Shown here: piece by piece, positions 1 to 9,818 of the stretch
Layout: every line of letters starts with the position of its first letter
Position numbering within the stretch: the stretch's first letter is position 1
NCBI RefSeq assembly: GCF_000092205.1
Contig: NC_014216.1
Span: forward strand, 310,001-374,000
DNA: 64,000 nucleotides
DNA from: Desulfurivibrio alkaliphilus AHT 2
Lineage (GTDB): Bacteria > Desulfobacterota > Desulfobulbia > Desulfobulbales > Desulfurivibrionaceae
Direction of reading: 5' to 3'
Program-made: the position numbers and the translations under genes
The notes under the pieces: generated by a model
What the model was told of the DNA's origin: nothing
Database searches by the model: none
The model's input: the letters and a program-made list of their open reading frames with translations, nothing else

Positions 1-497
1 TATCGCTGGTCCTGCCCTGGGAGAGGCTTACGGTGGCTGAGGCCTTCTGCCGTTACGCTGCAATGGAAGTTGACGAGGCCCTGCGGCGTGATCTTTTTGA
101 TCAGTTGCTGGTGGAAAAAATCGAGCCGCACCTGGGGGTGGGGCGGCCCACCTTCCTCTACGATTATCCGCTGGAACTGGCCGCCCTGGCCCGGCCCAAG
201 CCGGGGCAGCCGGAGGTGGCCGAACGTTTTGAACTCTACCTTGGCGGGGTGGAATTGGCCAACGGCTTTTCCGAGTTGATCGACCCGGTGGAACAGCGGC
301 GCCGCTTTGAGGCTGATCGCCGCCTGATCCGGGCCGCCGGCCGTCGGCCGCCGCCCATGCCCGAACCTTTCCTGGCCGAGCTTGACGCCATGCCGCAAGC
401 CGCCGGTATTGCCTTGGGCCTTGATCGTCTGGTAATGATTATGCTGGGCAAGGAGAACATTGACCAGGTGCTGGCTTTTCCCCCGGAAACCCTTTAA
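1..497 (+). CDS. epmA: EF-P--lysine lysyltransferase EpmA (GenX/PoxA), C-terminal part
   Basis: Cut by the window start; the reading frame is open from base 3, so the GTG at 33 is internal. The product is the class II lysyl-tRNA-synthetase-like enzyme that attaches beta-lysine or lysine to elongation factor P. Visible are a PWERLTVAEAF segment, the aminoacylation-core stretch ELYLGGVELANGFSEL, and the closing motif GIALGLDRLVMIMLGKENID typical of class II motif 3. There is no anticodon-binding domain in the visible part, as expected for GenX rather than LysS, but the N-terminus is missing. The next gene starts 14 bp downstream. Confidence 0.88.
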   Translation, partial: SLVLPWERLTVAEAFCRYAAMEVDEALRRDLFDQLLVEKIEPHLGVGRPTFLYDYPLELAALARPKPGQPEVAERFELYLGGVELANGFSELIDPVEQRRRFEADRRLIRAAGRRPPPMPEPFLAELDAMPQAAGIALGLDRLVMIMLGKENIDQVLAFPPETL

Positions 498-511
498 GCG
501 GAGTTTAGATT

Positions 512-1138
512 ATGGAAGCGCAGGAACTGCAACGCCGGTCGGCCCTGATTCGGGAGTATGAAGAGGGTTTTGCCCACCGCCTGGCCACCCGGGTGATCAA
601 CAAGCCCAAGCTTAACATCTGGCTCTTTCTGGTGCCCTTTCTCTTTATCTACCATTTCAGCGAGTTACGGCGCTACAAGGAGAATCTGCCCGCTTTAAGA
701 CAGGGTTTGCTGCGCTCTAAACTCCACGCCCTGACCATGGCCGAAGAGGAGATCAGAACGGGGCAACGCAAGAGCGACGCGGAGATTGTGCCGCCCTCTG
801 ATCCGGAGCTGGCCAAGCCATCCATGGCCGAAGTGAGGAAGCGGCAGGAAGAAGAGTTACGCCTGCTGTTGGCCCACTACCGCCGCCTGCTGGGCAGCAG
901 TGCTGAAGACTACGGGCGGTTGGTGCGGCAGGCATACGGTGATCGGCGGCGTTACCAGGATTTTATTGAAGATCTGCAGCAGCGGGAAAATGAATTGAAC
1001 CAGACCCTGCTGGCGGCCATGGCCCGTGCCAAAAAAAGTGATGAAGAAGCGCCACTGGTGGTGGAGCGCCTGGAAAAGGAAAGCCTGAAGCTACGGGTGG
1101 CCGATATGCAGCAATTTTTCCCCTTGGAATCAGCTTAG
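512..1138 (+). CDS. Conserved hypothetical protein with one membrane segment and coiled-coil
   Basis: 208 residues, family not recognised. A hydrophobic stretch near residues 35-50 (IWLFLVPFLFIYHF) is followed by a charged, Glu/Arg-rich helical region to the C-terminus that should form coiled coil. An AAGCGGAG ribosome site lies about 10 bases before the ATG. It follows epmA closely and could be co-transcribed. It ends in a 4-bp convergent overlap with the small reverse-strand gene at 1135-1347. The charged cytoplasmic part suggests a membrane-tethered scaffold, but no function can be assigned. Confidence 0.7.
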   Translation: MEAQELQRRSALIREYEEGFAHRLATRVINKPKLNIWLFLVPFLFIYHFSELRRYKENLPALRQGLLRSKLHALTMAEEEIRTGQRKSDAEIVPPSDPELAKPSMAEVRKRQEEELRLLLAHYRRLLGSSAEDYGRLVRQAYGDRRRYQDFIEDLQQRENELNQTLLAAMARAKKSDEEAPLVVERLEKESLKLRVADMQQFFPLESA

Positions 1139-1347
1139 CGCAGTTGAGCCTTTTTGCCCTTGATTTCCCCGTAAGCATCGACATCGGCATACCAGATGGC
1201 GGAAACCTCGATCTCGGTGGCGGCAAAGGCCGTGCGCACGGTCTGTACCGTGGGCAGACGGTAAAATTCACCAACCACCCATCCTCCCAGCAGCACCAGC
1301 AACACCACCGGCCACAACGTTTTTTTGGGCTTGCGTTTTGCGTTCAT
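1135..1347 (-). CDS. Small hypothetical membrane-anchored protein
   Basis: 70 residues. A Lys/Arg-rich N-terminus (MNAKRKPKKT) precedes one hydrophobic helix (LWPVVLLVLLGGWVVGEFY), which predicts an N-in, C-out single-pass protein or uncleaved signal anchor. The rest is short, soluble and without recognised motifs. Its stop overlaps the convergent gene by 4 bp. The topology and compact arrangement favour a real gene, but the short length leaves doubt. Confidence 0.5.
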   Translation of the reverse strand: MNAKRKPKKTLWPVVLLVLLGGWVVGEFYRLPTVQTVRTAFAATEIEVSAIWYADVDAYGEIKGKKAQLR

Positions 1348-1505
1348 GATGCCCTCCGCTGAGCTTTGTTCAGATTCTGTGCCCGTATTTTCCGGGTATT
1401 TTTTTATACGGCCGCCCGGCCCGGCTTGGGGGAGGGGGTATGGAGAGGGAACCCAAGCCGGACCGGTTGTCCGTAAACTAAATGCCGTTTTGTTGTGCCC
1501 CGGGC

Positions 1506-1535
1506 CCGGCGTCGCCTGTTCAGGGTCGACGCCGG
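1506..1535. terminator. GC-rich hairpin downstream of the YeiH gene
   Basis: CCGGCGTCG (1506-1514) pairs perfectly with CGACGCCGG (1527-1535) around a 12-base loop. It lies about 30 bp beyond the stop of the reverse-strand transporter gene. There is no T-run on either side, so intrinsic termination is uncertain. The rest of 1348-1565 shows no gene. Confidence 0.3.
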
Positions 1536-1565
1536 ACCTCCGGCTGCTTGCGGGGGTTGGGTTGC

Positions 1566-3362
1566 TTAACGAATGGTCATCAGATGTTCGGTGATGCCGG
1601 GGAAGGCGACCATGAACATCAGCCAGGCCAGGAACAGGGTCAGGACTACGTTGAAGCCCTGGGTGAAGGCGTAGTGGTAGAGAATCTTGCCGCCTTCAAA
1701 GTACTTGGCCAGTTCGCGGAAGTTGGTGGCCAGCCCGATGCTGACGAAGGCCATGCAGAACATCCAGCCGCGCAGGGGGTTGGCCCAGCCGCGCAGGGCG
1801 CCTTCGCTGATGATGGCATTGCCCACCTGGTCTCCCATCAGCTCGTAGATGATGGTGAAAAGCACGGAAGCGCCGATGAAGCCGATGACGAACTTGGGGA
1901 AGCGGGTCCAGATTTCCTTCATGGCCCCGCCGAAGGTCAGCTTCACGTTGCTGCCTGCGGTTTCCACCCGGGTGGCCCAGTAAGCGGCGATGGCGAAGGC
2001 GATGATGCCGATCATTACGTTCTGGATCATCTTCAGGGTGGCGGCGGTGTACATGGCCCCCGCTCCCAGCAACTCGCCGGCCGCCACCACCGCGCCGGTG
2101 GAGTCCACCGTGCCGCCGATCCAGGCGCCGCCCACGATGGGGTTCATCCCCAGGGCCAGCACCAGGGCCGGCATGGCGAACATCATGATGGCGGTAAAGG
2201 CGATGGAGAGGCCCACGGCGATGGTCAGCTCCTCGTTTTTGGCCCGGCTGGCCGCCGCGGCGGCAATGGCCGCCGAGACCCCGCAGACGCTGGCGGCGGC
2301 GGCGATGGTGACGTTAAGGGGTTTGGAGGGCAGCCTGATGAATCTTTCCCCCACCCAGTAACCGATGATCAAAACCGTCGGGGTTACACCCCAGGCGATG
2401 ACGATGCCCGGTGCGCCGATCATCAGGATCAGGCCAAAGAGAATACTGCCGCCCAGCAGCACCAGGCCGGTTTTAATGTAATATTCCACCTGGACCGCCG
2501 GTTTGGCCCACTTGGGGGTGCCCACCGTGTTACTGATCAGCAGCCCCAGCAGTACCGCCCACAGCACGTAGCTCAGCCCGTACTGGGTGGAAAAACTGTG
2601 GCTGGCGATAAAGTAGGCGATGATGCTGAGCGCGAAGATAAAGGGGAAGCCGATGAAAAAGCCGCCCACCTTCTGGCCCATGAAGCGCATGCCCACCGAG
2701 AAGAGCAGGGCGAGCACGACCATCAGTGCAATCATCGAAGGGAAGACATTGTAAGGCTTGATGGTGGCCGCACTGCGGGCCCGGGATTCGGCTCTCACCG
2801 CCCCGCCCCAGGCCTCGATGGCTTCATCGGCGGCCTGATTGAGGGCCGGGTCCTTAAAGTTGGCCGCTTCGGCCGCCGCCTGGGCCTCCTCGGCCCGGTC
2901 CCGGGCCTCGATGCGGCGCTGCTGGGCCTCTTCAAAACGGGGCTGGGCTGCCGCCCGGCGCTCGGCCGCCGCCTCTTCAGTCAGGATAAAGGACTGACCC
3001 GGCGAGCTGTCCCAGCGCTTGGGCCGTTGCAGCAAGGTGGCCAGGTTTTGCCCTAAAGGCGTGCGGCGGGCTTGCAGACCGCTGAGTTTGCGTTCAGCCT
3101 CCTTATATTCAATGGTGGGGAAGGGGGCCCGCTGTTGCTCGGCCTCCATGATCGCCTGGTTGTGGGCGATGATCTCCTTCATGTTCTCAGGCGGGCTGTA
3201 CAAAAAGAAGGCCACCCCCAGCAGGAGCAGAAAGGCGCCCAGCCAGTTGGCCCACCAGTCTTCCTTTTTCCAGAGATCTTCCCATTTGCTCTTGCCCTTT
3301 TGCAGAGCGCTTTCTTCCTCTTTAATGGCATCGCTGATGCCTTTCTTAGCTTGATCAGACAT
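1566..3362 (-). CDS. YeiH/UPF0324-family putative sulfate exporter with extended N-terminus
   Basis: 598 residues, much longer than the roughly 340-residue classical YeiH proteins. The C-terminal ~390 residues hold about ten membrane helices with family features (TGLVLLGGSILFG, VCGVSAAIAAAAAS, IGGTVDSTGAVVAAG). The N-terminal ~200 residues contain one early helix (about 36-55) and a long Ala/Glu/Arg-rich coiled-coil segment before the transporter core. AAAAGGAGG lies just upstream of the ATG. It follows a universal stress gene on the same strand, 25 bp apart, so they probably form an operon. Sulfate export is the family's putative role; in a sulfur-metabolising cell a sulfate, sulfite or related anion substrate is plausible but unproven. 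Confidence 0.82.
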   Translation of the reverse strand: MSDQAKKGISDAIKEEESALQKGKSKWEDLWKKEDWWANWLGAFLLLLGVAFFLYSPPENMKEIIAHNQAIMEAEQQRAPFPTIEYKEAERKLSGLQARRTPLGQNLATLLQRPKRWDSSPGQSFILTEEAAAERRAAAQPRFEEAQQRRIEARDRAEEAQAAAEAANFKDPALNQAADEAIEAWGGAVRAESRARSAATIKPYNVFPSMIALMVVLALLFSVGMRFMGQKVGGFFIGFPFIFALSIIAYFIASHSFSTQYGLSYVLWAVLLGLLISNTVGTPKWAKPAVQVEYYIKTGLVLLGGSILFGLILMIGAPGIVIAWGVTPTVLIIGYWVGERFIRLPSKPLNVTIAAAASVCGVSAAIAAAAASRAKNEELTIAVGLSIAFTAIMMFAMPALVLALGMNPIVGGAWIGGTVDSTGAVVAAGELLGAGAMYTAATLKMIQNVMIGIIAFAIAAYWATRVETAGSNVKLTFGGAMKEIWTRFPKFVIGFIGASVLFTIIYELMGDQVGNAIISEGALRGWANPLRGWMFCMAFVSIGLATNFRELAKYFEGGKILYHYAFTQGFNVVLTLFLAWLMFMVAFPGITEHLMTIR

Positions 3363-3387
3363 GGTGTGCCTCCTTTTCTGCGGCTGG

Positions 3388-3810
3388 TTAACGGATAATC
3401 ATGACACTGCGGTCGCTTTTGCTGACCACCTTGTCGGCCACGCTGCCCAGCCGGCCGCGTCCGGAGCCGTGTTTGCCAGCGGCTCCAATGACGATGAAGT
3501 CGGCCTGGCACCCATCGGCGCATTTCAGGATACTGTCAACCTCGCTGCCCGCCTCGATGCGGACTTCGGCTTTGGTTCCCAAAGACGCCAACTTTTCGTT
3601 GATTTTGGCCTTGATTCCCTGGGCCTCCTTGTAGAGAGTGTTGGTGATGATGTTGCACTCATCGATGCCCACGTCCACCAGGCAAAGATCAGGTACCACG
3701 ATCAGCACCTCAATGTTGGTTTCACCTCCCAGCTTTTGCGAGAGCTTCACTGCCTCTTCCAAAGCCCTGAAGGCATGTTCCGAGCCGTCGTGGGGGACTA
3801 AAAAATTCAT
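3388..3810 (-). CDS. Universal stress protein (UspA family)
   Basis: 140 residues, a normal single-domain Usp length. It starts with the beta-strand MNFLVPHDGSEHA. The ATP-binding signature G-2x-G-9x-G-S is exact in the stretch starting GAAGKHGSGRG and ending LGS near the C-terminus, so it is likely an ATP-binding type. A strong site (AAAGGAGGT) precedes the ATG. It is the first gene of a two-gene unit with the YeiH transporter, a common pairing of Usp and membrane transporter in which Usp may tune transport to energy state (inference). Confidence 0.9.
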   Translation of the reverse strand: MNFLVPHDGSEHAFRALEEAVKLSQKLGGETNIEVLIVVPDLCLVDVGIDECNIITNTLYKEAQGIKAKINEKLASLGTKAEVRIEAGSEVDSILKCADGCQADFIVIGAAGKHGSGRGRLGSVADKVVSKSDRSVMIIR

Positions 3811-4135
3811 CGCGGACCTCCTTTGTCTGGAGTGATCTAATGGGTTGCTGGCGATTGACCGCTTTGGCTGCTCATAACCTTGAGCAACTTCTGTGCCAGG
3901 TTTTGAAAATGTCGTTTTGTTATGCCTGGTACTCGTGAATACAATGACTTACCTTTGGGCGGCGTCGTCGCGGTGGTAGCTGATGGGGCGACTTCTCGCC
4001 TTGTTGCCGCCTCCGGCCGGCAACAGATGCTAACCGGGGTTAGCATCTGTTGTGGAGGTTTTTGCCAAAACATGAGCAGTTGGGTTATAATCATCGCCGG
4101 GATGGTGTTTTCACTTTCGGGCGGAGGCAGACTGG
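3811..4135. other. Intergenic region between divergent usp and histidine kinase genes
   Basis: About 325 bp. Short frames on both strands here look like shadows. It should contain promoters for both divergent units, but no clear sigma-70 pair was identified. The main structured object is the perfect inverted repeat at 4021-4052. Confidence 0.6.
4021..4052. repeat. Perfect 15-bp inverted repeat with 2-bp centre
   Basis: CAACAGATGCTAACC (4021-4035), GG, then GGTTAGCATCTGTTG (4038-4052): no mismatches. It lies 83 bp before the kinase start at 4136. No T-run follows, so it is not a textbook terminator. It could be a large dyad operator or an RNA hairpin in the kinase leader. Confidence 0.85.
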
Positions 4136-5995
<1,860 letters not shown>

Positions 5996-6061
5996 CGCAA
6001 TCTGGGGCACCACGTGACCGCTTACCCCGGACCCTCTTGTTTAGCGATAAAGTGAGTTGCC

Positions 6062-7468
6062 ATGACTTCCCGTTTACTGATTATCGATGATGAGGCCGAC
6101 CTGCTGGCGGCCCTGGCCCGGATTTTACCGGCGGAACTGGCCGAGTTGCAGGTGGAAACCGCCAGTAAGGCGGAGGCCGGGCTGGCGCTGATCCGGGAGC
6201 AGAGTATCGACGTGCTGTTGCTGGATATCCGGATGCCGGAGGTCAGCGGCCTGGATTTGCTGAGCGAAGTTAAAAAAATCGACCCCTGGGTGACGGTGGT
6301 GATGATGACCGCTTATGGCAGCATAGAAACGGCGGTGACGGCGGTCAAGCGCGGGGCCTATGACTTTATCACCAAACCCTTTGAAATTCCCGACCTGGTA
6401 ATGGTTTTGCAAAAGGCCCTGGAGCGCAGCCGGTTGATTCGGGAAAACATGAATTTGCGCCAGCGGCTGCCGGAGCAGGCCGGTTTTGCCGGCTTGATCG
6501 GCCAGTCCCCGCGGATGCGCAAGCTTTACGAGGGGGTCCAGGCCCTGGCTCGCACCGACTACAGCGTCTTGATCCGTGGGGAATCGGGCACCGGCAAGGA
6601 GCTGGTGGCCCGGGCCATTCATCAATTGAGCAAGCGCGGACAGCGGCCCATGGTCACCGTCAACTGCCCGGCGATCCCCGAGAACCTGCTGGAAAGCGAG
6701 CTTTTCGGCCACAAGAAAGGGGCCTTCACCGGAGCGGACAAGGACCATGCCGGCCTTTTTCTTGAGGCTGACGGCTCCACCCTGCTGCTGGATGAGATCG
6801 GCGATATCCCGGTGAGTGTGCAGACCAAGTTGCTGCGGGCCCTGCAGGAGCGGGAAATTCGCCCGGTGGGCGGCGATAAGCCCCGCAGTGTGGATGTTCG
6901 CATCATCTCCAGCACCAATCAGGATCTGGAGGCCAAGATCAAAGCGCACAGCTTCCGGGAAGATCTTTACTATCGCTTGAATGTCGTTACCCTGCACACG
7001 CCTTCGCTGGCCGAGATTCCCGAAGATGTGCCGCTGCTGGCCGATTACTGCCTGCGGGTGGTTTGCCGGGAGCTGGAGTTGCCCCCTAAAAGCTTCAGTG
7101 TCGCGGCGCTGCAGGAAATCGCCCGCCGCCCGTGGCCGGGCAATGTGCGCCAGTTGCAGAATTTTGTCCGCCGCATGGTGCTTTTTGCCCCCGACCAGGA
7201 GATCGGATTGCCCGAGATCGGCGCGGTGGAAGAGCAGAGCGTGGGGCCGGCGGGGGGTAACGGCGGGGGAGAAGGACGTCCGGCCATCGAGCCTTACCTG
7301 CAGAGCAAGGATAAGCTGCTGGAGCGTTTTACCGCCGATTATGTCAAGCAGTTGCTGACCATGACCCAGGGCAATGTGACCCAGGCGGCGGATATGGCGG
7401 GGCTGAGCCGGGTGGCCCTGCAGAAAATCATCCGGCGGCAGAAGTTGCGCGCCGAAGATTTCCGCTGA
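6062..7468 (+). CDS. Sigma-54-dependent response regulator (NtrC/AtoC family)
   Basis: 468 residues with the full three-domain layout. Receiver about 1-120, with acidic pair Asp10/Asp11, phospho-acceptor Asp55 and Lys105. AAA+ domain about 145-375, with Walker A GESGTGKE (173-180), sigma-54-contacting GAFTGA loop (220-225) and Walker B LLLDEIGD. Fis-type helix-turn-helix in the last ~40 residues (NVTQAADMAGLSRVALQKI). It activates sigma-54 promoters when phosphorylated. The likely partner is the haem-motif kinase just upstream; targets are not evident in the window. Confidence 0.95.
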   Translation: MTSRLLIIDDEADLLAALARILPAELAELQVETASKAEAGLALIREQSIDVLLLDIRMPEVSGLDLLSEVKKIDPWVTVVMMTAYGSIETAVTAVKRGAYDFITKPFEIPDLVMVLQKALERSRLIRENMNLRQRLPEQAGFAGLIGQSPRMRKLYEGVQALARTDYSVLIRGESGTGKELVARAIHQLSKRGQRPMVTVNCPAIPENLLESELFGHKKGAFTGADKDHAGLFLEADGSTLLLDEIGDIPVSVQTKLLRALQEREIRPVGGDKPRSVDVRIISSTNQDLEAKIKAHSFREDLYYRLNVVTLHTPSLAEIPEDVPLLADYCLRVVCRELELPPKSFSVAALQEIARRPWPGNVRQLQNFVRRMVLFAPDQEIGLPEIGAVEEQSVGPAGGNGGGEGRPAIEPYLQSKDKLLERFTADYVKQLLTMTQGNVTQAADMAGLSRVALQKIIRRQKLRAEDFR

Positions 7469-7472
7469 TGGT

Positions 7473-8306
7473 TCAGTTTTTTTGGAGGAATTTTTGAATC
7501 AGTTGCAGGTCCTGCCAGGCGTATTTTTTCATTTCCGGGTTGTGCAGTAAAAAATCCGGGGCCAGGGTGGGCATCAGGGGGATGTCGCGGTACTGGTGGA
7601 AGCGGCCCCGCAGTTGCAGCAGGTGTTTGCCGGTGCGCAGCAAGGCCTGGGCCGGCAGCGGCCCTAATGTGCAGATCAGGGCCGGGCGGATGGCCGCGAT
7701 CTGCTGCTGCAAAAAAGGCAGGCAGGCGCTGATCGCCGCCGGCTCGGGGGGGGCGGGTGAGGTTGCGGCTTGCCTGGCCGCTTCCGGGATGCACTTGACC
7801 AGGGTGGTTAGATAAATCTGCCGGCGGCTGAGCTGGATGGCCGCCAGCATCCGGTCCAGCAGTTCCCCGGCTGCCCCCTGGCAAGGCAGACCGGCGCCTT
7901 CTTCGGCGGCGCCGGGATAGCCGGCGATCAGCAGCAGCCTGGCTTCGGCGCTCCCCTGGCCGAAGATAACTTTTTGGCGCCATTGATGGTGGGGGCACTG
8001 CCGGCAATCCTGAAGCTGTGCGGCCAGCACGGTCAGGTCCGGGACTTCCCGCTCGGCCTCCGCCGATTTCGAGGAGCGGGGGCGAGCGGGAGGCGCCGGT
8101 GACTTGGCCGCCCCCAGCTCGCCTGTTTTGGCGCTGTCCCGCCCCTGCCGCCCTTGGCAAGAGGGCTGCAGCAGGCGCAACAGGCCGGGGGAGGCCGGGT
8201 AGGCATCGACCCCCAATTCCCGGTGCAGCAGCACCAGGCCTTGCAAATCGGTCAACAGGCGCCGCAAAGGGAGGCGCCGGGTTTGAGGCGCGGACTGATT
8301 GCTCAT
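7473..8306 (-). CDS. Family 4-like uracil-DNA glycosylase homologue with altered active-site motifs
   Basis: 277 residues from ATG 8306, chosen because the 60 residues of open frame upstream look unlike coding sequence. About 100 Pro/Arg/Ala-rich residues precede the UDG-fold domain. Four cysteines fit the iron-sulfur ligands of family 4 enzymes (Cys101, Cys104, Cys172, Cys195). Motif A is AGYPGAAEE where the family has GE-PG, so the usual Glu is Tyr130. Motif B is LAPDFLL where HPAYLL is expected, so the catalytic-loop His is Ala249. The fold and cluster look intact but classical uracil excision is doubtful; another lesion or a non-catalytic role is possible. It converges on the regulator gene 4 bp away. 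Confidence 0.72.
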   Translation of the reverse strand: MSNQSAPQTRRLPLRRLLTDLQGLVLLHRELGVDAYPASPGLLRLLQPSCQGRQGRDSAKTGELGAAKSPAPPARPRSSKSAEAEREVPDLTVLAAQLQDCRQCPHHQWRQKVIFGQGSAEARLLLIAGYPGAAEEGAGLPCQGAAGELLDRMLAAIQLSRRQIYLTTLVKCIPEAARQAATSPAPPEPAAISACLPFLQQQIAAIRPALICTLGPLPAQALLRTGKHLLQLRGRFHQYRDIPLMPTLAPDFLLHNPEMKKYAWQDLQLIQKFLQKN

Positions 8307-8525
8307 GGCAGTGTCTTGCTCCGGCTTTGATGTGATCGGCTGGCCGCAGGTAAGGTCGCACTCGGACGTTGCCCTTACGTGGTCCGTTACGGACTGGCCC
8401 TTTTGCTCTGCATCCGTTATGATAAACAATTGCACTGAATAATTCGAGCAGGAAACCTCGACAAGCGGTATTCCTTCAAGACGCAACCGTTCACCAGGGC
8501 CGATAACCTAAGGAGGCGCAGTTTT

Positions 8526-9128
8526 ATGGAGACCATCAAGGCCATTGAAAGCAGGCGGGCCATCAAGCATTTCGACCCCAATCATCGCATGAGCGAGGCC
8601 GAAGAACACCAACTGCTGTCTTTGGCCCTGCTTTCACCAACCGCCTTCAATATTCAGAACTGGCGATTTGTGCTGGTAAAGGATCCCATCCTGCGCCAGC
8701 TGATCCGGGCCGAGGCCTGGGATCAGGCCCAGGTGACCGATGCTTCGCTGCTCATCATTTTGTGCGCCGATCTGCTCAGCTGGGAAAAAAATCCGCAACG
8801 CTACTGGCACAACGCAACCCCGGAGGTGCAGGAGTTCCTGCTGCCGGCCATAGAATTTTATTACCGGGACAAGCCTCAGGTTCAGCGGGATGAGGCCATG
8901 CGCTCCTGCGGCATTGCCGCCCAGACCCTGATGCTGGCGGCCCGGAGCATGGGGTATGACTCCTGCCCCATGGACGGTTTTGATTACGAGGCGGTGGCAC
9001 GGCTGATCAACCTGCCCGAGGATCATGTGGTAACGATGTTTGTGGCCGTCGGCAAGGGCATTAAACCGGCCTGGCCGCGCGGCGGCCAATTGCCTTTGGA
9101 AGAAGTGGTGATGGTTGATCGTTTTTAA
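8526..9128 (+). CDS. Nitroreductase family protein
   Basis: 200 residues, standard length for FMN-dependent nitroreductases. The N-terminal IESRRAIKHFDPNH is the FMN-phosphate-contacting signature, followed by LLSLALLSPTAFNIQNWRFV, and the C-terminal half has the usual GIAAQTLMLAARSMGYDSCPMDGFD. Such enzymes reduce nitroaromatics, quinones or flavins with NAD(P)H; the substrate here is unknown. AAGGAGG sits about 9 bases before the ATG. About 220 bp of apparently non-coding sequence separates it from the divergent UDG-like gene. Confidence 0.9.
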   Translation: METIKAIESRRAIKHFDPNHRMSEAEEHQLLSLALLSPTAFNIQNWRFVLVKDPILRQLIRAEAWDQAQVTDASLLIILCADLLSWEKNPQRYWHNATPEVQEFLLPAIEFYYRDKPQVQRDEAMRSCGIAAQTLMLAARSMGYDSCPMDGFDYEAVARLINLPEDHVVTMFVAVGKGIKPAWPRGGQLPLEEVVMVDRF

Positions 9129-9238
9129 GCCTCGATTGGTAAAATACTTGAATTTAATTTATTTATGCGCTAGTTCTGCCGGCAGTGAAATGATTGTTGA
9201 ATATCTCAAGGAAAATTAACCTTAAGCGGAGATTGATG

Positions 9239-9787
9239 ATGGCAAAATCATTGGTTGAAATGGCGGCGGAACTGGTTCAGGCTCAATGTTCATCAACCAG
9301 CCTGACGGCGGAAGAAATGGCCCAGTCTTTACAGGCCACCTACAATGTGCTGCATAATTTGCAGCAGGACGAGTCCCGCGGGGTGGCCGCCGATGTCGGC
9401 TTGGCTAAACCGGCTTTAACCGGCAGCCCGGAGAAGTCGATCCAAAAGCACAAGATCGTCTGCCTGGAATGCGGTGAAGAGTTCAAGACCCTCTCCTCCA
9501 AGCATCTCCAGACCCATGGCCTGACCGGTCGTGAATACCGCCAAAAATGGGGTCTGTCTTTGCGTCAGCCCTTGTGCGCCAGGGAGTTGACCGACCGGCG
9601 CAAGAAGTTGGGCAAGGCCCGGGGGCTGCCGGACAATCTGCGCAAATCCATTGCCGCTCGCAGCGGCAAAACTACCACCAAGGCCTCTGCCGGCACCAAG
9701 AAGGCCACCGCCGGTGCCGGGAAGAAGACCACCACCCGCAAGAGCAAGCCCTCTGCTGCCGCCAAGTCGGCTGCCACTAAATCTTGA
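9239..9787 (+). CDS. MucR/Ros-type zinc-finger regulator with histone H1-like Lys/Ala tail
   Basis: 182 residues from ATG 9239 (GGAG seven bases upstream; ATG 9236 is the alternative). Residues about 1-70 are helical. A Ros/MucR zinc finger follows, Cys-x2-Cys in CLECGEEF and His-x4-His in KHLQTHG, then the conserved GLTGREYRQKWGL. The last ~45 residues are almost only Lys, Ala, Thr, Ser and Gly (GKKTTTRKSKPSAAAKSA), resembling histone H1-like tails. Family members repress AT-rich promoters and may act as nucleoid proteins; the tail should add non-specific DNA binding (inference). It is monocistronic by spacing. Confidence 0.88.
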   Translation: MAKSLVEMAAELVQAQCSSTSLTAEEMAQSLQATYNVLHNLQQDESRGVAADVGLAKPALTGSPEKSIQKHKIVCLECGEEFKTLSSKHLQTHGLTGREYRQKWGLSLRQPLCARELTDRRKKLGKARGLPDNLRKSIAARSGKTTTKASAGTKKATAGAGKKTTTRKSKPSAAAKSAATKS

Positions 9788-9818
9788 TCTTACTGTCAGT
9801 TTTTGGCCGGCTATTAAG

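Noticed and set aside
1482-3056. 524-codon forward frame opposite the YeiH gene
   Set aside because: Antisense shadow with His/Gly/Asp-rich low-complexity composition.
8307-8525. GTAAGG/CCTTAC pairing near 8345-8385 as a fourth hairpin repeat copy
   Set aside because: Arms are short and the shared CGATC-GCC-GGC interior is missing.
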